Shown: positions 21,192 through 32,242 of the stretch, in pieces
How positions within the stretch are numbered: the first letter of the stretch is position 1
Layout: each line of letters starts with the position of its first letter
From: Molossus alvarezi
Taxonomy: Eukaryota > Chordata > Mammalia > Chiroptera > Molossidae
Length of the DNA: 64,000 nucleotides
Assembly: GCA_037176705.1 (NCBI GenBank)
Contig: CM073889.1
Location: 54,677,596-54,741,595 of the forward strand
Reading direction: 5' to 3'
Program-made: the position numbers and the translations under genes
Notes under the pieces: generated by a model
Seen by the model: the letters and a program-made list of their open reading frames with translations, nothing else
The model's database searches: none
Told to the model about the DNA's origin: nothing

Positions 21192-22434
21192 AAACAAAAA
21201 GTAAAAATACATAGGAAACTTTGTCAAACAAGTAAATAATAATTATTTTCTATTTATATACACATACTATTACAATAAATGTTACGGAGATTTTTTTGAA
21301 AGTCTACAAATTCTAATATACTTTTATGTATAGCTCTAATCGGGAGTGTTGTGACTTGCAGAAAGTACAGGATTCTATATCAAATGTATTATAATCAATA
21401 ACTGTGTCATCTTAAGTTTCTAATTGTCATTTAGAGACAGTCACTGTTTTGTTGTAATGTATTTGTAAAAAATGTTACATGTTCTGTAAGATACATGGAA
21501 AGGATTCTGACTTATTTTAAATTACATACCTCTGAGAATTAATTATCAGATTATCTACTTGAAACTGAATAAAAATTACTAGAACTCTATAGAGTATTCA
21601 GATTTATATAAATACTGGCAAGAAAAATCAGGAGAAACAAAAATTGATTATGGGACTAAATGAATTAAATATAATTATAATTCTTATAACTTTTTTATTA
21701 AAAGTATTGCTGATTTTTTAATCTTTTGTATTCCAGACATAAAGAAACTTAATTTTAAAGCAGTTTGGTAAATTATACCTGAATAAGCAATATTGAGGCA
21801 TTTATATTTTTCTCCCTGCCTGATCCCTCTGGAATTTGAAAACTCTCAATTATTATTACTATTGTCATGGCAATATTTTTGTTTGCATAAATCCAATAAG
21901 AATCTGATTTCTTCAAAATAGGACATAAAGCCAGTTTCTAGTTGTGGTTAACTAAGACTTTGACTAGAATGTCATTTCTGAGAGAGACATGCCAGGACTC
22001 TGGATGTCACCAGAAAGCTTTGAGGAATGAAGATTTGAAGCCAATAAAAGCCTCTTGGAGTACTGGCCTTGTACCTTGCTTATTCATGTGGTTCATGGCA
22101 GTCCTTCCAGGTAAGTAATAAAGGTTGCTTTCCTGAGAGATGGCAAAGAAAGAACCTTAAGACCTTTTGGAGACCTCAAGAACTTGAGGAATCCACCCAA
22201 ACCTATAGGTTTTACAGGTAAAACCAGATGACAACAGTGTGGCTTGGCTTATGTTCCCTTAAGGGCTGACCAAAACTCAATCTGAAGATTCTTGTGAAAT
22301 TCTAGCAAAGCACATTTATAGAGCCTATGTGATCTAATTGATTAGTTATTATTCTTATTGTGTTTATGCAAATAATCGGGCCAAACTAAAACTGGACTTG
22401 AGTATAATCCTAGGGAGAAAAATTGTGTTTCATT
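21192..22434. other. Unassigned sequence, no gene seen
   Basis: About 1.2 kb of AT-rich sequence without a supported frame or recognisable repeat. Confidence 0.5.
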
Positions 22435-22449
22435 AAAAATCACTGCACA

Positions 22450-22681
22450 GCCCTGGCCGGTTTGGCTCAGCGGTTAGAGTGTCAGCCTGCGGTCCTGAGA
22501 GACCCGGGTTCGGTTCCCGCTAAGGGCGCGTACCTGGTTGCAGTTTGTCCCCGGCCCTGGTCGGTCGTGCGGGTGGCAGCCACTCGATGTGTTCCTTTCA
22601 CATCGATGTTTCTCTCTCTCTCTCTCTGTTCCTCTATCTCCCTCCCACTCTACCGGAACAAAAAAACAAAAAAAAAAAAAC
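22450..22681 (+). mobile_element. Ves-type SINE, well preserved
   Basis: Sense SINE with an intact head (CCCTGGCCGGTTTGGCTCAG) and a pyrimidine block, but its tail goes straight into an A-rich run without the TCCTCA..TGAGGA hairpin. AAAAATCACT(G/A)CACA at 22435-22449 and 22682-22696 is the target-site duplication. Confidence 0.94.
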
Positions 22682-22696
22682 AAAAATCACTACACA

Positions 22697-24853
22697 CAAT
22701 TGTAGATATTGGACTCCAATGCAGTTAACTGTCTTCTAAGTTTTATTTTAAGGCTATGTCTGTGTCTGCCATATACATCTCAGCACCTGATAACATCACC
22801 AGAAATGTTCTGACTTTATTTTGTTTTCTTGATTTTGTTTTCATAGAATATATGCTTATGTCCTTACTTACCTGAACACCTGCTCACACAATATAGGTCT
22901 CACTGTAGAAGCCATCATCATCTGCATCATCATCTCCTGAAATATGATACACAATGGTTTGGACTTATAATTAAGTCCATGACACATGGTGAATCTATTA
23001 GTTTTGTTTAAAACTGCTTTCCCTTTTCTGCCCAAATAGTTCAGACAAGTGCAACACACCTGCCCCCAGGAAAGCCATTCTTCCAACCTAATTTGGGACA
23101 CTGTTAAATTAGCCTTTCCCTTTATCACATTAGTTTTTACCTCTCACTAGACCTTGACTTGCTGTAAGTCTCCTCACTTTTGAATTTTACCTTTTAACCT
23201 CCTTGTCAAGTTTGTCATTTCTAGAATACAACTAAGATGCCCACTTGCCCAACATGCCCTTCTCCTGGACATCACCTATATCACTTCCCAGAAACACCAG
23301 ATTGACTTGGACTTTGCAAAATCCCTCTTCCCTGTATAAAGACTCCCCTTCCCCTTTTGGTTCCCTCCTTCTTTAGTCAGACAAAGAGAACCTTAGGATT
23401 CACACCCCTATTAGCAGGAAGCATTTACAGAAGAGATCCGATTACCCTTTTTCCTGAAAAGATTAAGAACCAAAGTCCATGAGGGGAAAATATAATAGGC
23501 CAGAAATAATACAGTTCAACAACAAGATACTTTTCATATAAAACTAGTCTCCAAATATAATATGTTAATACTAATATGGGGGAAATGATAGGGAAAGACA
23601 TGTAATAGGAATAGGACCACAGTTGTTTAATGATTATTCACCGTATTAACTATAGATAAGAGGTTTTCTTACAGACTGGGAAATTGGAGAATATGTTGCA
23701 CAAAGAAAAACAGGACTATAAAAAGAAAAGATGACTCAGAGCTTTATGGGTCCATTACTCAGAAAAAAAAAAAAAAGTACATTTTGAGAGAAGACCAAGG
23801 ACAGGACACACTTTGACTTGGTTGCTATGCCTGGACCCTGACCTCCTCTGGGAGTTTGCTTCAGGAATGATGACCATTCTCCAGTCCCAAGAATGGGCTG
23901 GGATATTTTTAACATCATAGAAAATTAACCTGTCATCAGACTTTAGATCCTGGAAGGAGACACACAGACCATAGTCCTACAGCCCCTATTCTGCTCTTCT
24001 TCCTCTTGCACATAGCCCTTCTTCCTTATTCCTATATAATCAGCTGGCTAGTACGAAATGGGAGAGCAGAATTTTCAGGATGAGCTGCTGCTCTCTCCAT
24101 ACTGCCAGCATTATCAGAATAAATGCTCATATATGAGTCAACCCTATCTCTGCTTAATTTGGCTCAAGTAATGACAGGTGGCCTTGGACCTGTTTAGTGT
24201 CTGGTATCATTACCAATGTGCCTGCTTTCTTTCACTCTTTACTAGGTATTCCTGAACAATCTGTTCCTGGCTGCTTTCTCTCCTCACTCCCCAATCTCCC
24301 TGTTTCAACTACCATCTACCTAAGACAAAGGAGTCAACTAAGATAACTTGGGGGTACAGTGAACACTATTGAAACAAACCTGAGCATGGAAACTTGCCTG
24401 CCTAAAAGCTCCAGCTTGTTGTTGCCTTTGGAAAATATGGGATTGGGGTTTCCAGATGTCCGATCTTCAACAGAAGTTAAAATTCTTGGTTTTTATAACA
24501 AATCTCCTAATTTTCAACTGTTGACGATTTTTATTAAAAATTGCACAGAAGATTGTTAGGGGAATGTAAATGTTCCACATGATACAATAATGGCAGATAC
24601 ATATTATAAATTTTCCTAAATCCATAGGATGTATATCACCAAAAGTGAACTCTAATGTAAACTATGAACTTTGGGTAATTATGATGTAAATGTAAATTCA
24701 TTGACTGTAACACATATGCCACTCTTATGGGGGATATTGATAGCAGAAGAGTCTGTGTATGTGTTAGGAGTAAGGGAATATGGAGGAACTCTCTGTACCT
24801 TCTGCTCAATTTTGCCAGGAACCTAAAACTACTCTAAAAAAAATTCTCTATTT
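22697..24853. other. Mostly unassigned; possible old LTR pieces
   Basis: About 2.1 kb with no gene. Two spots look like LTR promoter or end signals: TATAAA at 23335-23340 within pyrimidine-rich sequence, and 24030-24180 with TATATAA followed by AGAATAAATGCTC. Neither has a partner LTR, terminal repeats or internal sequence, so an old LTR is only a possibility. Confidence 0.3.
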
Positions 24854-25062
24854 GCCTGACCAGTGTAGCTCAGTGGATTTAACATCGACCCATATACTAA
24901 GAGGTCCTGGTTGGATTTCCTATCAGGGCACATGCCTAGGTTGTGGGCTCGAGCCCCAGTAGGAGGCCTGCAGGAGGCAGCTGGTTGATATTTCTCTCAT
25001 ATCAATGTTTCTATCTCTCTCTCCCTTTCTCTCTAAAAAATCAATGAAAACATATTTTAAAA
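24854..25062 (+). mobile_element. Ves-type SINE, AATCAAT-tail subtype
   Basis: Sense SINE from GCCTGACCAGTGTAGCTCAG to the tail CTAAAAAATCAATGAAAACA. The head is rather diverged, implying an older copy. Confidence 0.88.
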
Positions 25063-25649
25063 AGTAAATAATAATCTCTACTTTAAAATTGCTCTGGCCA
25101 AATGAAACCTATTAATAGTTTAGATTTGGCCCATAGACTACTGTTTAGCAACCTGTGACACATTTTCTGGCTTTACCCCCACACTTCTTCTTTGAGCCTG
25201 AGACCTGTATTTTTCATTAAAATTTGGATAAATTAACCTGGGCATTTTACAGATGGCTCAAATGGAATTTGTATAAACTAGAATATACTTTACTCATACA
25301 AACCAACAAATGAAATCTGCTTCCCATCTTGAAGTCCCTGTCAGTCACAATCTATCTGTTTGTCCAGATTAGAAGCCCTGGAGTAATCTGTGACCCTTCT
25401 TTCTACTTTATCTCTCAACTCCTATTCCTTCAGTAAACCTTTACTGAGCATCTTCTAATTGCCAGTACCATCCTAAGCACCAAGGATAAAAAGATGAAAT
25501 CATGCAGTCTAGGTTCTGGAGGAGTTTATGTCTAGAGGTGGAAAGGAACAGCTATTTACAAAACAATATTTATCAAGAGCTATAGTACATTTGTTTAAAT
25601 GCTGCACAACCTTTTTAAATCTGAAAACAAATTTATGAAATAATCTTTT
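25063..25649. other. Unassigned sequence, no gene seen
   Basis: About 590 bases with no supported gene or named repeat. Confidence 0.45.
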
Positions 25650-25775
25650 TTAACAGCTTTATTGAGATATAATTGACACAATACAAAAGCCACCCTTTAA
25701 TAGTGTTCAATTCAGTGGGTTTTAGTACATAAACAGAGCCATGCAATCATCACCACCATTTGATTCCAGACTTTT

Positions 25776-25973
25776 CTTTTTTTTTTCAATTTTTATTAAT
25801 TTATTTTTGTTGCCAATGTTTCTCCTTTTCACCTCCTAGACACTCTCCTCCCCATTCTGCCCCCCATTCCCCCAACATAGACATGTTGTCTATGTCCATT
25901 GGTTATGCATACATGCATATAAGTTCTTTGGTTCATCTTATCCATCCCCCCACCCCCCTCCTCTGAGCTTTGT
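25776..25973 (-). mobile_element. Bat L1 3' end, antisense fragment
   Basis: The plus strand reads TTATTTTTGTTGCCAATGTT, then TATGTCCATTGGTTATGCAT, the reverse complement of the L1 tail found elsewhere in the window. CCAGACTTTT at 25766-25775 and 25974-25983 is its target-site duplication. Confidence 0.9.
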
Positions 25974-26098
25974 CCAGACTTTTTTTAAAGAGCTGTTTTA
26001 GAGTCACAGCAAAAGTGAGTGGAAAGTTCCCAAACCCTTGGAGAATTCAGAGAGTTCCCAAACCCTCCACTAGAAACCCTGGCAACCACTGATCTTTT

Positions 26099-26337
26099 TA
26101 AAAAAATTCTCAACTGAAGATATGTTGTTGTTTTATTGATTCTTTTAGTGAGAGAAAAAGGGAAAGAAGAAAGAGAGAGGGATGTGAGAAAGAAACATCA
26201 ATTGGTTGCCTCCCATATGTGCCCAAACCAGGAACTGAACACTCAACCTATCTATGTGCCCTGATCAGGAATCAAACCCGCAACGTTCTTGTGGTGTATG
26301 GGACAGTGCTCCAACCAACTGAGCCATCCAGCCAGGA
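26099..26337 (-). mobile_element. Ves-type SINE, AATAAA-tail subtype
   Basis: Antisense SINE ending ACTGAGCCATCCAGCCAGG. The duplicated target CAACCACTGATC lies at 26083-26094 and 26338-26349. Confidence 0.9.
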
Positions 26338-26470
26338 CAACCACTGATCATTTTATCTTCATACTTTTACCTTTTCCAGATCATCATATAGTTGGAATTA
26401 TATTGTAGGTAGCCTTTTGAGATTGCCTTCTTTCACTTAGTAATATATATATTTAAGTTTCCTTCATGTC

Positions 26471-26717
26471 TTTTTTTTTTAAATCCTGAACCAAGGACAT
26501 TTTTGCATCTATCTTCAGATAGACTGGAAGGGAGAGAGAGAGGAAGAGAGAGAAACATTGACATGAGAGAGACACATCAAGTGGTTGCCACCCACACGAC
26601 CCCAACCAGGGCCAGGGACAAATTGAAACCGAGGTACATGCCCTTAGCGGGAACTGAACCCAGGACTCTCTGGCCTGCGGGCCAACACTCTAACCACTGA
26701 GCAAAATTGGCCAGGGC
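26471..26717 (-). mobile_element. Ves-type SINE, hairpin-tail subtype
   Basis: Antisense; the tail is diverged (ATCCTGAACCAAGGACAT). TCC(T/G)TCATGTCTTTTT on both sides of the element is a target-site duplication. Confidence 0.9.
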
Positions 26718-27539
26718 TCCGTCATGTCTTTTTGTGGCTTGATAGCTCATTTCTTTTTGGAACTAAATAATCTTCCACTGTATAGATGTATCACCGTATA
26801 GACTTACCAAAATTTATGTATGCACTCACTTACTGAGGGACATTTAGGTTTCTTCCAAGTTGGCAATTATGAATAAAAATGCGTTTTAGTGTAGACATAA
26901 GTTTTTAAATCCTTTGGGTAAATACTAAGAATTATGATTGCTGGGTCATATGGTAACAGTGTTTTTAATTTTGTAAGGAACTGATGAACTGTCTTTCAAA
27001 TTGGCTGTAACATTTTGCATTCTCACCAGAAATGTATGAAATTCCTGTTGTTCTACATCCTTGTCAGCATTTAGTGGTATCAGTGTTTGGGTTTTAGTCA
27101 TTCAGATAGATGTGTAGTGTTATCTCATTGTTTTAATTTGTAATTCCCTAATGACACATGTTGAGCATCTTTTCATATGCTTACTTGTCATTTATGTATC
27201 TTTGGTGAGGTGTCTGTTCAGGTATTTTTCTGTTTCTAATTGAATTGTTCTTTTTCTTATTGTTGAGTTTTTGTATATTCAAAATATTTTTAACTTTCTC
27301 TTAAGATTTCTTTGATCAATGTGTTATTGAGAAGTGTGTTTAATATGCAAGTATTTGGGGGGAGGCTTCCCAGCTCTCTTTATGTTATTGATTATAGTTT
27401 AACTTCATGTGGTCTACAAGAAGGCTGAGATCACCCAGCTACCTCATGACAGAGTTATGGTCATCAGTACTGACACAACTGAATCCACTGCATCTGAGCT
27501 GGGTCTGACTGTACTTTAATTTGGAAGGATTAATAATCT

Positions 27540-27554
27540 AAAAAATAGTTCCCA
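27540..27554 (+). repeat. Target-site duplication of HAL1-like element E, left copy
   Basis: AAAAAATAGTTCCCA, repeated exactly at 36828-36842. The 9.27-kb distance shows that everything between belongs to one insertion site, a HAL1-like element plus what later entered it. Confidence 0.93.
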
Positions 27555-27564
27555 GACTTCCGGT

Positions 27565-27573
27565 CAAGATGGC
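27565..27573 (+). promoter_or_regulatory. YY1-like motif at LINE 5' end
   Basis: CAAGATGGC, eleven bases from the element's 5' edge, matches the core of the YY1 site that in human L1 sets the transcription start. The position at the extreme 5' end is the same as in human L1. Function here is inferred, not shown. Confidence 0.6.
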
Positions 27574-28412
27574 AGCATAAGTAAATGTGGTATCGCATCC
27601 TCCCACAACCACATCAAAGTTACAACTAAACTACAGAACAACCATCATTTAAAACTGCCTGAAATCAAGCTGAATAAAAGTCCTACAACTATGAAATTAA
27701 AGAAGCAGCTGCATCGAGACTGGTAGAAGGGGTGGAGGCGCGACGGGCTGGTCCCGCACCCGTGTAGCACATAAAAATTAGGAGGACACCTTGGCTGGGA
27801 AGGTCCTTCCTGAGTACTGAGGGGACCCCGTCCCACACTAGGCACCCCACTCAGGGTTCCAGTGACAGGAAGAGAAGTCCCCATAACTTCTGGCTGGAAA
27901 AACCAATGGGAACTGAGGCTCAGGAAAACTGAGGCAGCTGGAGGACCAGGCAGCTCCTCTTATAAGGCCCACACACGGATTTATCGGACTCACCTCCTCA
28001 AAGCTTGGAGGAGAGGCAGCTTGAGGTACGCCAGAGACATACAGGGAAAAACTGAGCTGTTTGGCATTGGAGCAAGGGCTGGAGAGAGGGCTTTCTCTGG
28101 GACAGACGTGTTCTCAGAGGCCTTTGTTCCTTTGGTGAGCCCTTCCCAGGGGTGGCAGACTGCCACCATATCTGGGACTCCAGCAACCTGGTTCACACTG
28201 TTTTCCCCAACCTAGTGATTCACTGAGGCCCCATCCCACCCAATTTTCAGGCTCACCAAAGCTGTTGCCAGTTGCTTGACCATAGGATTGACCTGTCTTG
28301 GATCCTGCTTCAGGTTTTCCTAAATTCTTTCAAACAAGCAGCATCTGGTCTCAACTAGCCCCATACCTCTCGTTAAGTAATACATAGAAACAAACACAGG
28401 GAGGCAGCCAAA
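27574..28412 (+). promoter_or_regulatory. HAL1-type 5' UTR of element E
   Basis: About 840 bases of LINE 5' UTR, GC-richer than the neighbourhood, sharing blocks with 15858-16316 (GAGGCAGCTTGAGG, GCTTTCTCTGGGACA). Expected to carry the internal promoter. Open frames crossing it are not conserved between the two copies. Confidence 0.7.
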
Positions 28413-29270
28413 ATGAGGAGACAAAGAAACAGGTACTAAATGAAAGAGCAGAACAAAACTCCAGTAAAAGAACTAAGCAAAATGGAGATAAGCAATCTAA
28501 CAGGGGCAGAGTTCAAAACACTGCTTATAAGAATGCTCAATGAACTTAGTGAGAACCTCAACGAACTTAGTGAGAGCCTCAAGAGCATTAAAAAGAACCA
28601 GTCAGAAATAAAGGATGCACAGTCAGAGATGAAGGAGGCACTAACTGAAATAAAGAATAATTTACACAGATTCAGTAATAGAGTAAGTAAATCCAAGAAG
28701 CACACCATCAATTTTTAATATAAGGAAGCAAAATACACCCAATCAGAACAGCAAAAAGAAAAAAGAATCCAAAAAAATAAGGATAGTGTAAGGAGCCTCT
28801 GGGACAACTTCAAGCGGGCTAACATTCACATCTTGGGGGTGCCAGAAGGAGAACAGAGAGAACAAGAAATCAAAAACCTATTGAAACAATAATGGCAGAA
28901 AACTTCCCTAACTTGGTGAAGGAAACAGACATACAAATCCAGGAAGCACAGAGAGTCCCAAACAAGATGAACCCCAAGAGGCCCACACCAAGACACATCA
29001 TCATAGAAATGCAAAAGGTTCAAGACAAAGAGAGAATCTTAAAAGTACCAAGAGAAAAGCACTTAGTTACCTACAAGGGAGTTCCCATTAGACTGTCAGC
29101 TGATTTCTCAAGAGAAACTTTGCAGGCCAGAAGGGAGTGGCAAGAAATATTCAGAGTGATGAAAAGCAAGAACCTACAACCAAGATTACTCTATCTTGCA
29201 AAGCTGTCATTTAGAATCGATGGCCATATAAAGAGTTTCCCAGACAAGAAAAAGGTAAAGGAGTTCATCA
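28413..29270 (+). pseudogene. HAL1-like element E ORF1, broken
   Basis: ORF1 starts at ATGAGGAGACAAAGAAACAG (28413). The coiled-coil part is readable at 28440-28718 (MKEQNKTPVKELSKMEISNL and LSENLNELSESLKSIKK) and stops at a TAA at 28716-28718. The second part 28892-29359 has the RRM and C-terminal domain, including RLSADFSRETLQARREW and RLLYLAKLSFRIDGHIKSFP. One small deletion near 28880 also shifts the frame. Of the ORF1 copies here this is among the better preserved. Confidence 0.87.
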
Positions 29271-29378
29271 CCACCAAACCATTATTATATAAAATGTTGA
29301 AGGGTCTTCTTGAAGAAAAAGATAAAAATATGTACAAAAGAATGGCAATAAATTCATAGCTATCAACAATTGATTTAA

Positions 29379-31321
29379 AGACTAGAGATTGGAGATTGGC
29401 GGTGGGCAGGACTGGAGGGAGGGTGAGTGTGTGAGAGAGTGAGCGAGTTTGTGAAAGACTGCGGTGGACATGAAGAGAAACGACCAAACCTGAGCAGTGT
29501 AGTGCCACGGAGGAAAAATTCCTGTGCTGTGGATGGGAGCTGCCAGCCCTTCAGGCCATTTCTCCCTGTGCTGCGAGGAGGTCCCACCATTTGGAAGATC
29601 CTGGGTCTTCCCTGGGAGAAGGCAGTGGGAGCAACTGTGGTCCAGAAACCTGAGCCCACCAGCACACCTGGCACCATTGGACCAGTGGACACTCTGTGTC
29701 AACACAGACCTGTGCACAGTAGTAGAGCTCCCAAGGTGCTTGTCACAGAAGCCACAGAGAGCCCGGAGCCCAGCACCATCCCCCATACTAGCAGCCCAAT
29801 CAGAGTCTAGTTATAACCCCAGCAACAGAGGCTGGGGAGCAGATATCCATCCCCAGGCAACAAAAGCACAGACCACCAGCTGAGACCCATACCCCAAAAC
29901 TACAGCAAAAGCTGAGCAGGAGTTGAGCCCCCACTGGGCAGCAGCACTCCCCAGCCACCAGCTGCAGAACCTGGAGCTCCACAGAGGCCTGTGCAGTCCA
30001 GTAGCTTACAAGTGCAGTGGAAGCCAGAGCCCGAGAGAGACTGGTGCCATCCAGGTGCCTGCCCTCAGGAACTACAGGGTGCAGGGGCACCAGAGAGGCC
30101 TGTGCAACCCAGCACGGACTGTGTGATCCAGTTACTCATTGGACCTGCGGGGTGCTAATGCACCAGAGAGGCCTATGTGACCAGGCAGAAACTGTGCTAT
30201 CCAGTTACCCGGGGGACCTGTGGGGTGCAGAAGCACCTAGAGGCCTGTGCCATCCAGCAGAGACTGTGCAATCTAGTTACCCCCAGAACCTGTGGGGTGC
30301 TGAAGCACCAGAGAGGCTTGTGGGACCCTGCAGGGACTGTGCCATCCAATTACCCACAGGACCTGTGGGGTTCTGAAGCACCAGAGAGGCAACCTGTGAG
30401 ACCTAGCAGCCCATAACATAGGCATAGAGCTGGGTCCCAAAGGGACTATGCCATACAGTTACCCACAGGACCTGCAGGGTTCGGGGGCACCAGGAAGGCC
30501 TGTGTGACCCAGCTATGCACAAGATAGAGAATGTTAAAATAAAGGTGGAATGAATAGAAGCTGACGATCTCCCAGGACCAAATGTGAATTACAACTAAAA
30601 TAAAGATAAATCCTCGGGAAAAAAAGCAACAGAAAACCAGCAGAACAAGACCATACAACCAGGGATACTGGTAGGATCTGCGGAAGCATGAGAGGGTGGC
30701 GGGCTGGGAGCCCACAGACAGCAGCAGTCTTAGCTGTGAGAAGCACCCTTAATGAATAAAGACCAAGCCCACTCCACTGCCCATAGAGCCAGGACAGAGT
30801 GCTAAAATAGCCACAGCCACTCACCTGGGGGCTATGGCAGAGGGAGGGCCGACTGGGCTGGAACTCTGTGGGGACAACCGGGATTCAGAGGGCACACAGA
30901 GTTTTAGCTGAGTTGTGGCCACAAAAATGGTGACCAGTGTGCTCTTTCCCAGAGCTGTGAGGAAAAACAGCAGCCCCCACCCTCAAAGATCCAGCCTTTC
31001 CCAGGTGAGGCAAAGAAATGCAAATTGTGGCTCATTAACAACCAGCATCTATCCCACCCTCTGTAAATCCTTTTAAGCAGTACACTGAGGCTACATTCAA
31101 AGGCACTGAGCAACTGAGACTACTAGGCATCAGGAAAAAGCTAGAGAATAACTGAACCTTCCCTGGGCTTGCAAATCTATCCAGGAAAGGAAGAATTGAC
31201 AGTGCTGTTAACGTGGACCCACCCAGGCTAGTCCAAACCCAATAAAGGGAGCCACAAACAGCAGAACACCAACACCAAAGGGAAAATTTGGCAGGCTCCA
31301 AAACCCACTGAGATAGCCAAA
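29379..31321 (+). promoter_or_regulatory. L1 element F 5' UTR
   Basis: An unusually long 5' UTR (1.9 kb), GC-rich, unlike those of elements B and E. It contains a 72-bp-period repeat at 29990-30510 and several open frames over 110 codons on both strands near its start (29427-29810 plus, 29382-29786 minus). Nothing shows that these are translated. Family knowledge predicts an internal Pol II promoter here. Confidence 0.65.
29990..30510 (+). repeat. ~72-bp tandem repeat in an L1 5' UTR
   Basis: The mark ACCAGAGAGGC recurs at about 30089, 30163, 30235 (as ACCTAGAGGC), 30307 and 30380, with a diverged unit at 30489. Each unit contains a CCTGTGGGGTGC-like block and a CAGAGACTGTGCxATCCAGTTACCC-like block. 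Spacings of 72-74 keep a frame nearly open (24 residues per unit, WGAEAP in each). Confidence 0.85.
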
Positions 31322-32210
31322 ATGGTGAAACAAAGATACAAATCCCAAATGAAAGAACAAGAGAACTCTATCAAAGATGAGATCAATGAAATGCAGTTAA
31401 GCAAATTATCAGAGGTAGAGTTCAGAGCCATGATCATGAGGAAGCTCAACAGCATGAGTAAGGACATCAGCACCATGAGTAAAGATATAGAAAAACAACC
31501 AAGTGGAAATGAAAAATGACATCGCAGAAATTAAGAACACTTTGGAAGAACTAACCAGCAGAGTAGAGGAAGCTGAGGATCAGATCAGTGAAATGGAAGA
31601 CAGGGTAAAAAAAAATCAACCAATCAGAAAACCAAATGGAAAAAACAATTAAAAAACAGGAAGATAGCTTAAGAGAACTGTGGGACAACTGGAAACATAA
31701 TAACATTGGCATCATAAGGGTCCCCAAAGAGGAAGAAAATGGGCAAGGGGTAGAGAATATATTTGAAGAAATAGTGACAGAAAACTTTCCTAATTTGATG
31801 AAGGAAGAAGGCATTCAAGTTCGAAAGCAAGAGAGCCCCAAGTAAGAAGAACCCAAACAGGCCCACACCAAGATACATAGTAATTAAAATGCTAAAATTA
31901 AAGACAAAGAGAGAATCTTAAAGGCAGCAAAAGATAAGTAACAGGTTACCTACAAAGGAAACCCCACAAGGCTCTCAGCTGACTTCTCAATAGAAACGCT
32001 ACAGGCCAGAAGGGAGTGGCATGAAGTAATCAAGGTCATGAAAAACAAGGATCTGAATCTAGAACTACTCTATCCACCAAGGCTATCATTCAAAATACAA
32101 GGTCAAATAAAGGGCTTTCCAGACCAAAAAAAAAAAGGCTAAGGGAATATATTAACACCAAACCAGCCCTACAAGATACGCTAAAAAGACTGCTGCAATA
32201 AGTAGAAGAA
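31322..32210 (+). pseudogene. L1 element F ORF1, broken
   Basis: The ATG at 31322 opens 66 codons (MVKQRYKSQMKEQENSIKDE then SKDISTMSKDIEK heptads). The frame then shifts. The second readable part at 31636-31845 has RVPKEEENGQGVENIFEEIV, and the C-terminal domain near 31960-32110 is seen only in fragments. It is more decayed than the ORF1 of elements C and E. Confidence 0.83.
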
Positions 32211-32242
32211 ATGGGAAAAAAATAGAACCACACTAAACAAAA

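Larger units (their letters stand above)
25650..27360 (-). mobile_element. Old L1 3' region, antisense, split by three insertions
   Basis: The plus strand begins AACAGCTTTATTGAGATATA and runs through typical antisense L1M 3' UTR and ORF2 C-terminal sequence (GATTGCTGGGTCATATGGTA near 26930 and CCTTGTCAGCATTTAGTGGT near 27060). It is interrupted by an L1 tail at 25776 and SINEs at 26099 and 26471. It is long dead. Confidence 0.75.
27555..29378 (+). mobile_element. HAL1-like element E, full-length 5' segment
   Basis: Begins with the full 5' UTR (ACTTCCGGTCAAGATGGCAG) and contains the whole ORF1 region. It continues past the ORF1 end into the first bases of a HAL1-type 3' UTR (AAATTCATAGCTATCAACAA) and is then interrupted by L1 element F at about 29379. 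The 3' UTR resumes at about 36504. No ORF2 belongs to it. Confidence 0.9.

Noticed and set aside
22868..23128. Minus-strand 86-codon frame, checked for retroviral envelope likeness
   Set aside because: No transmembrane or CX6CC-type motif and no surrounding ERV structure.
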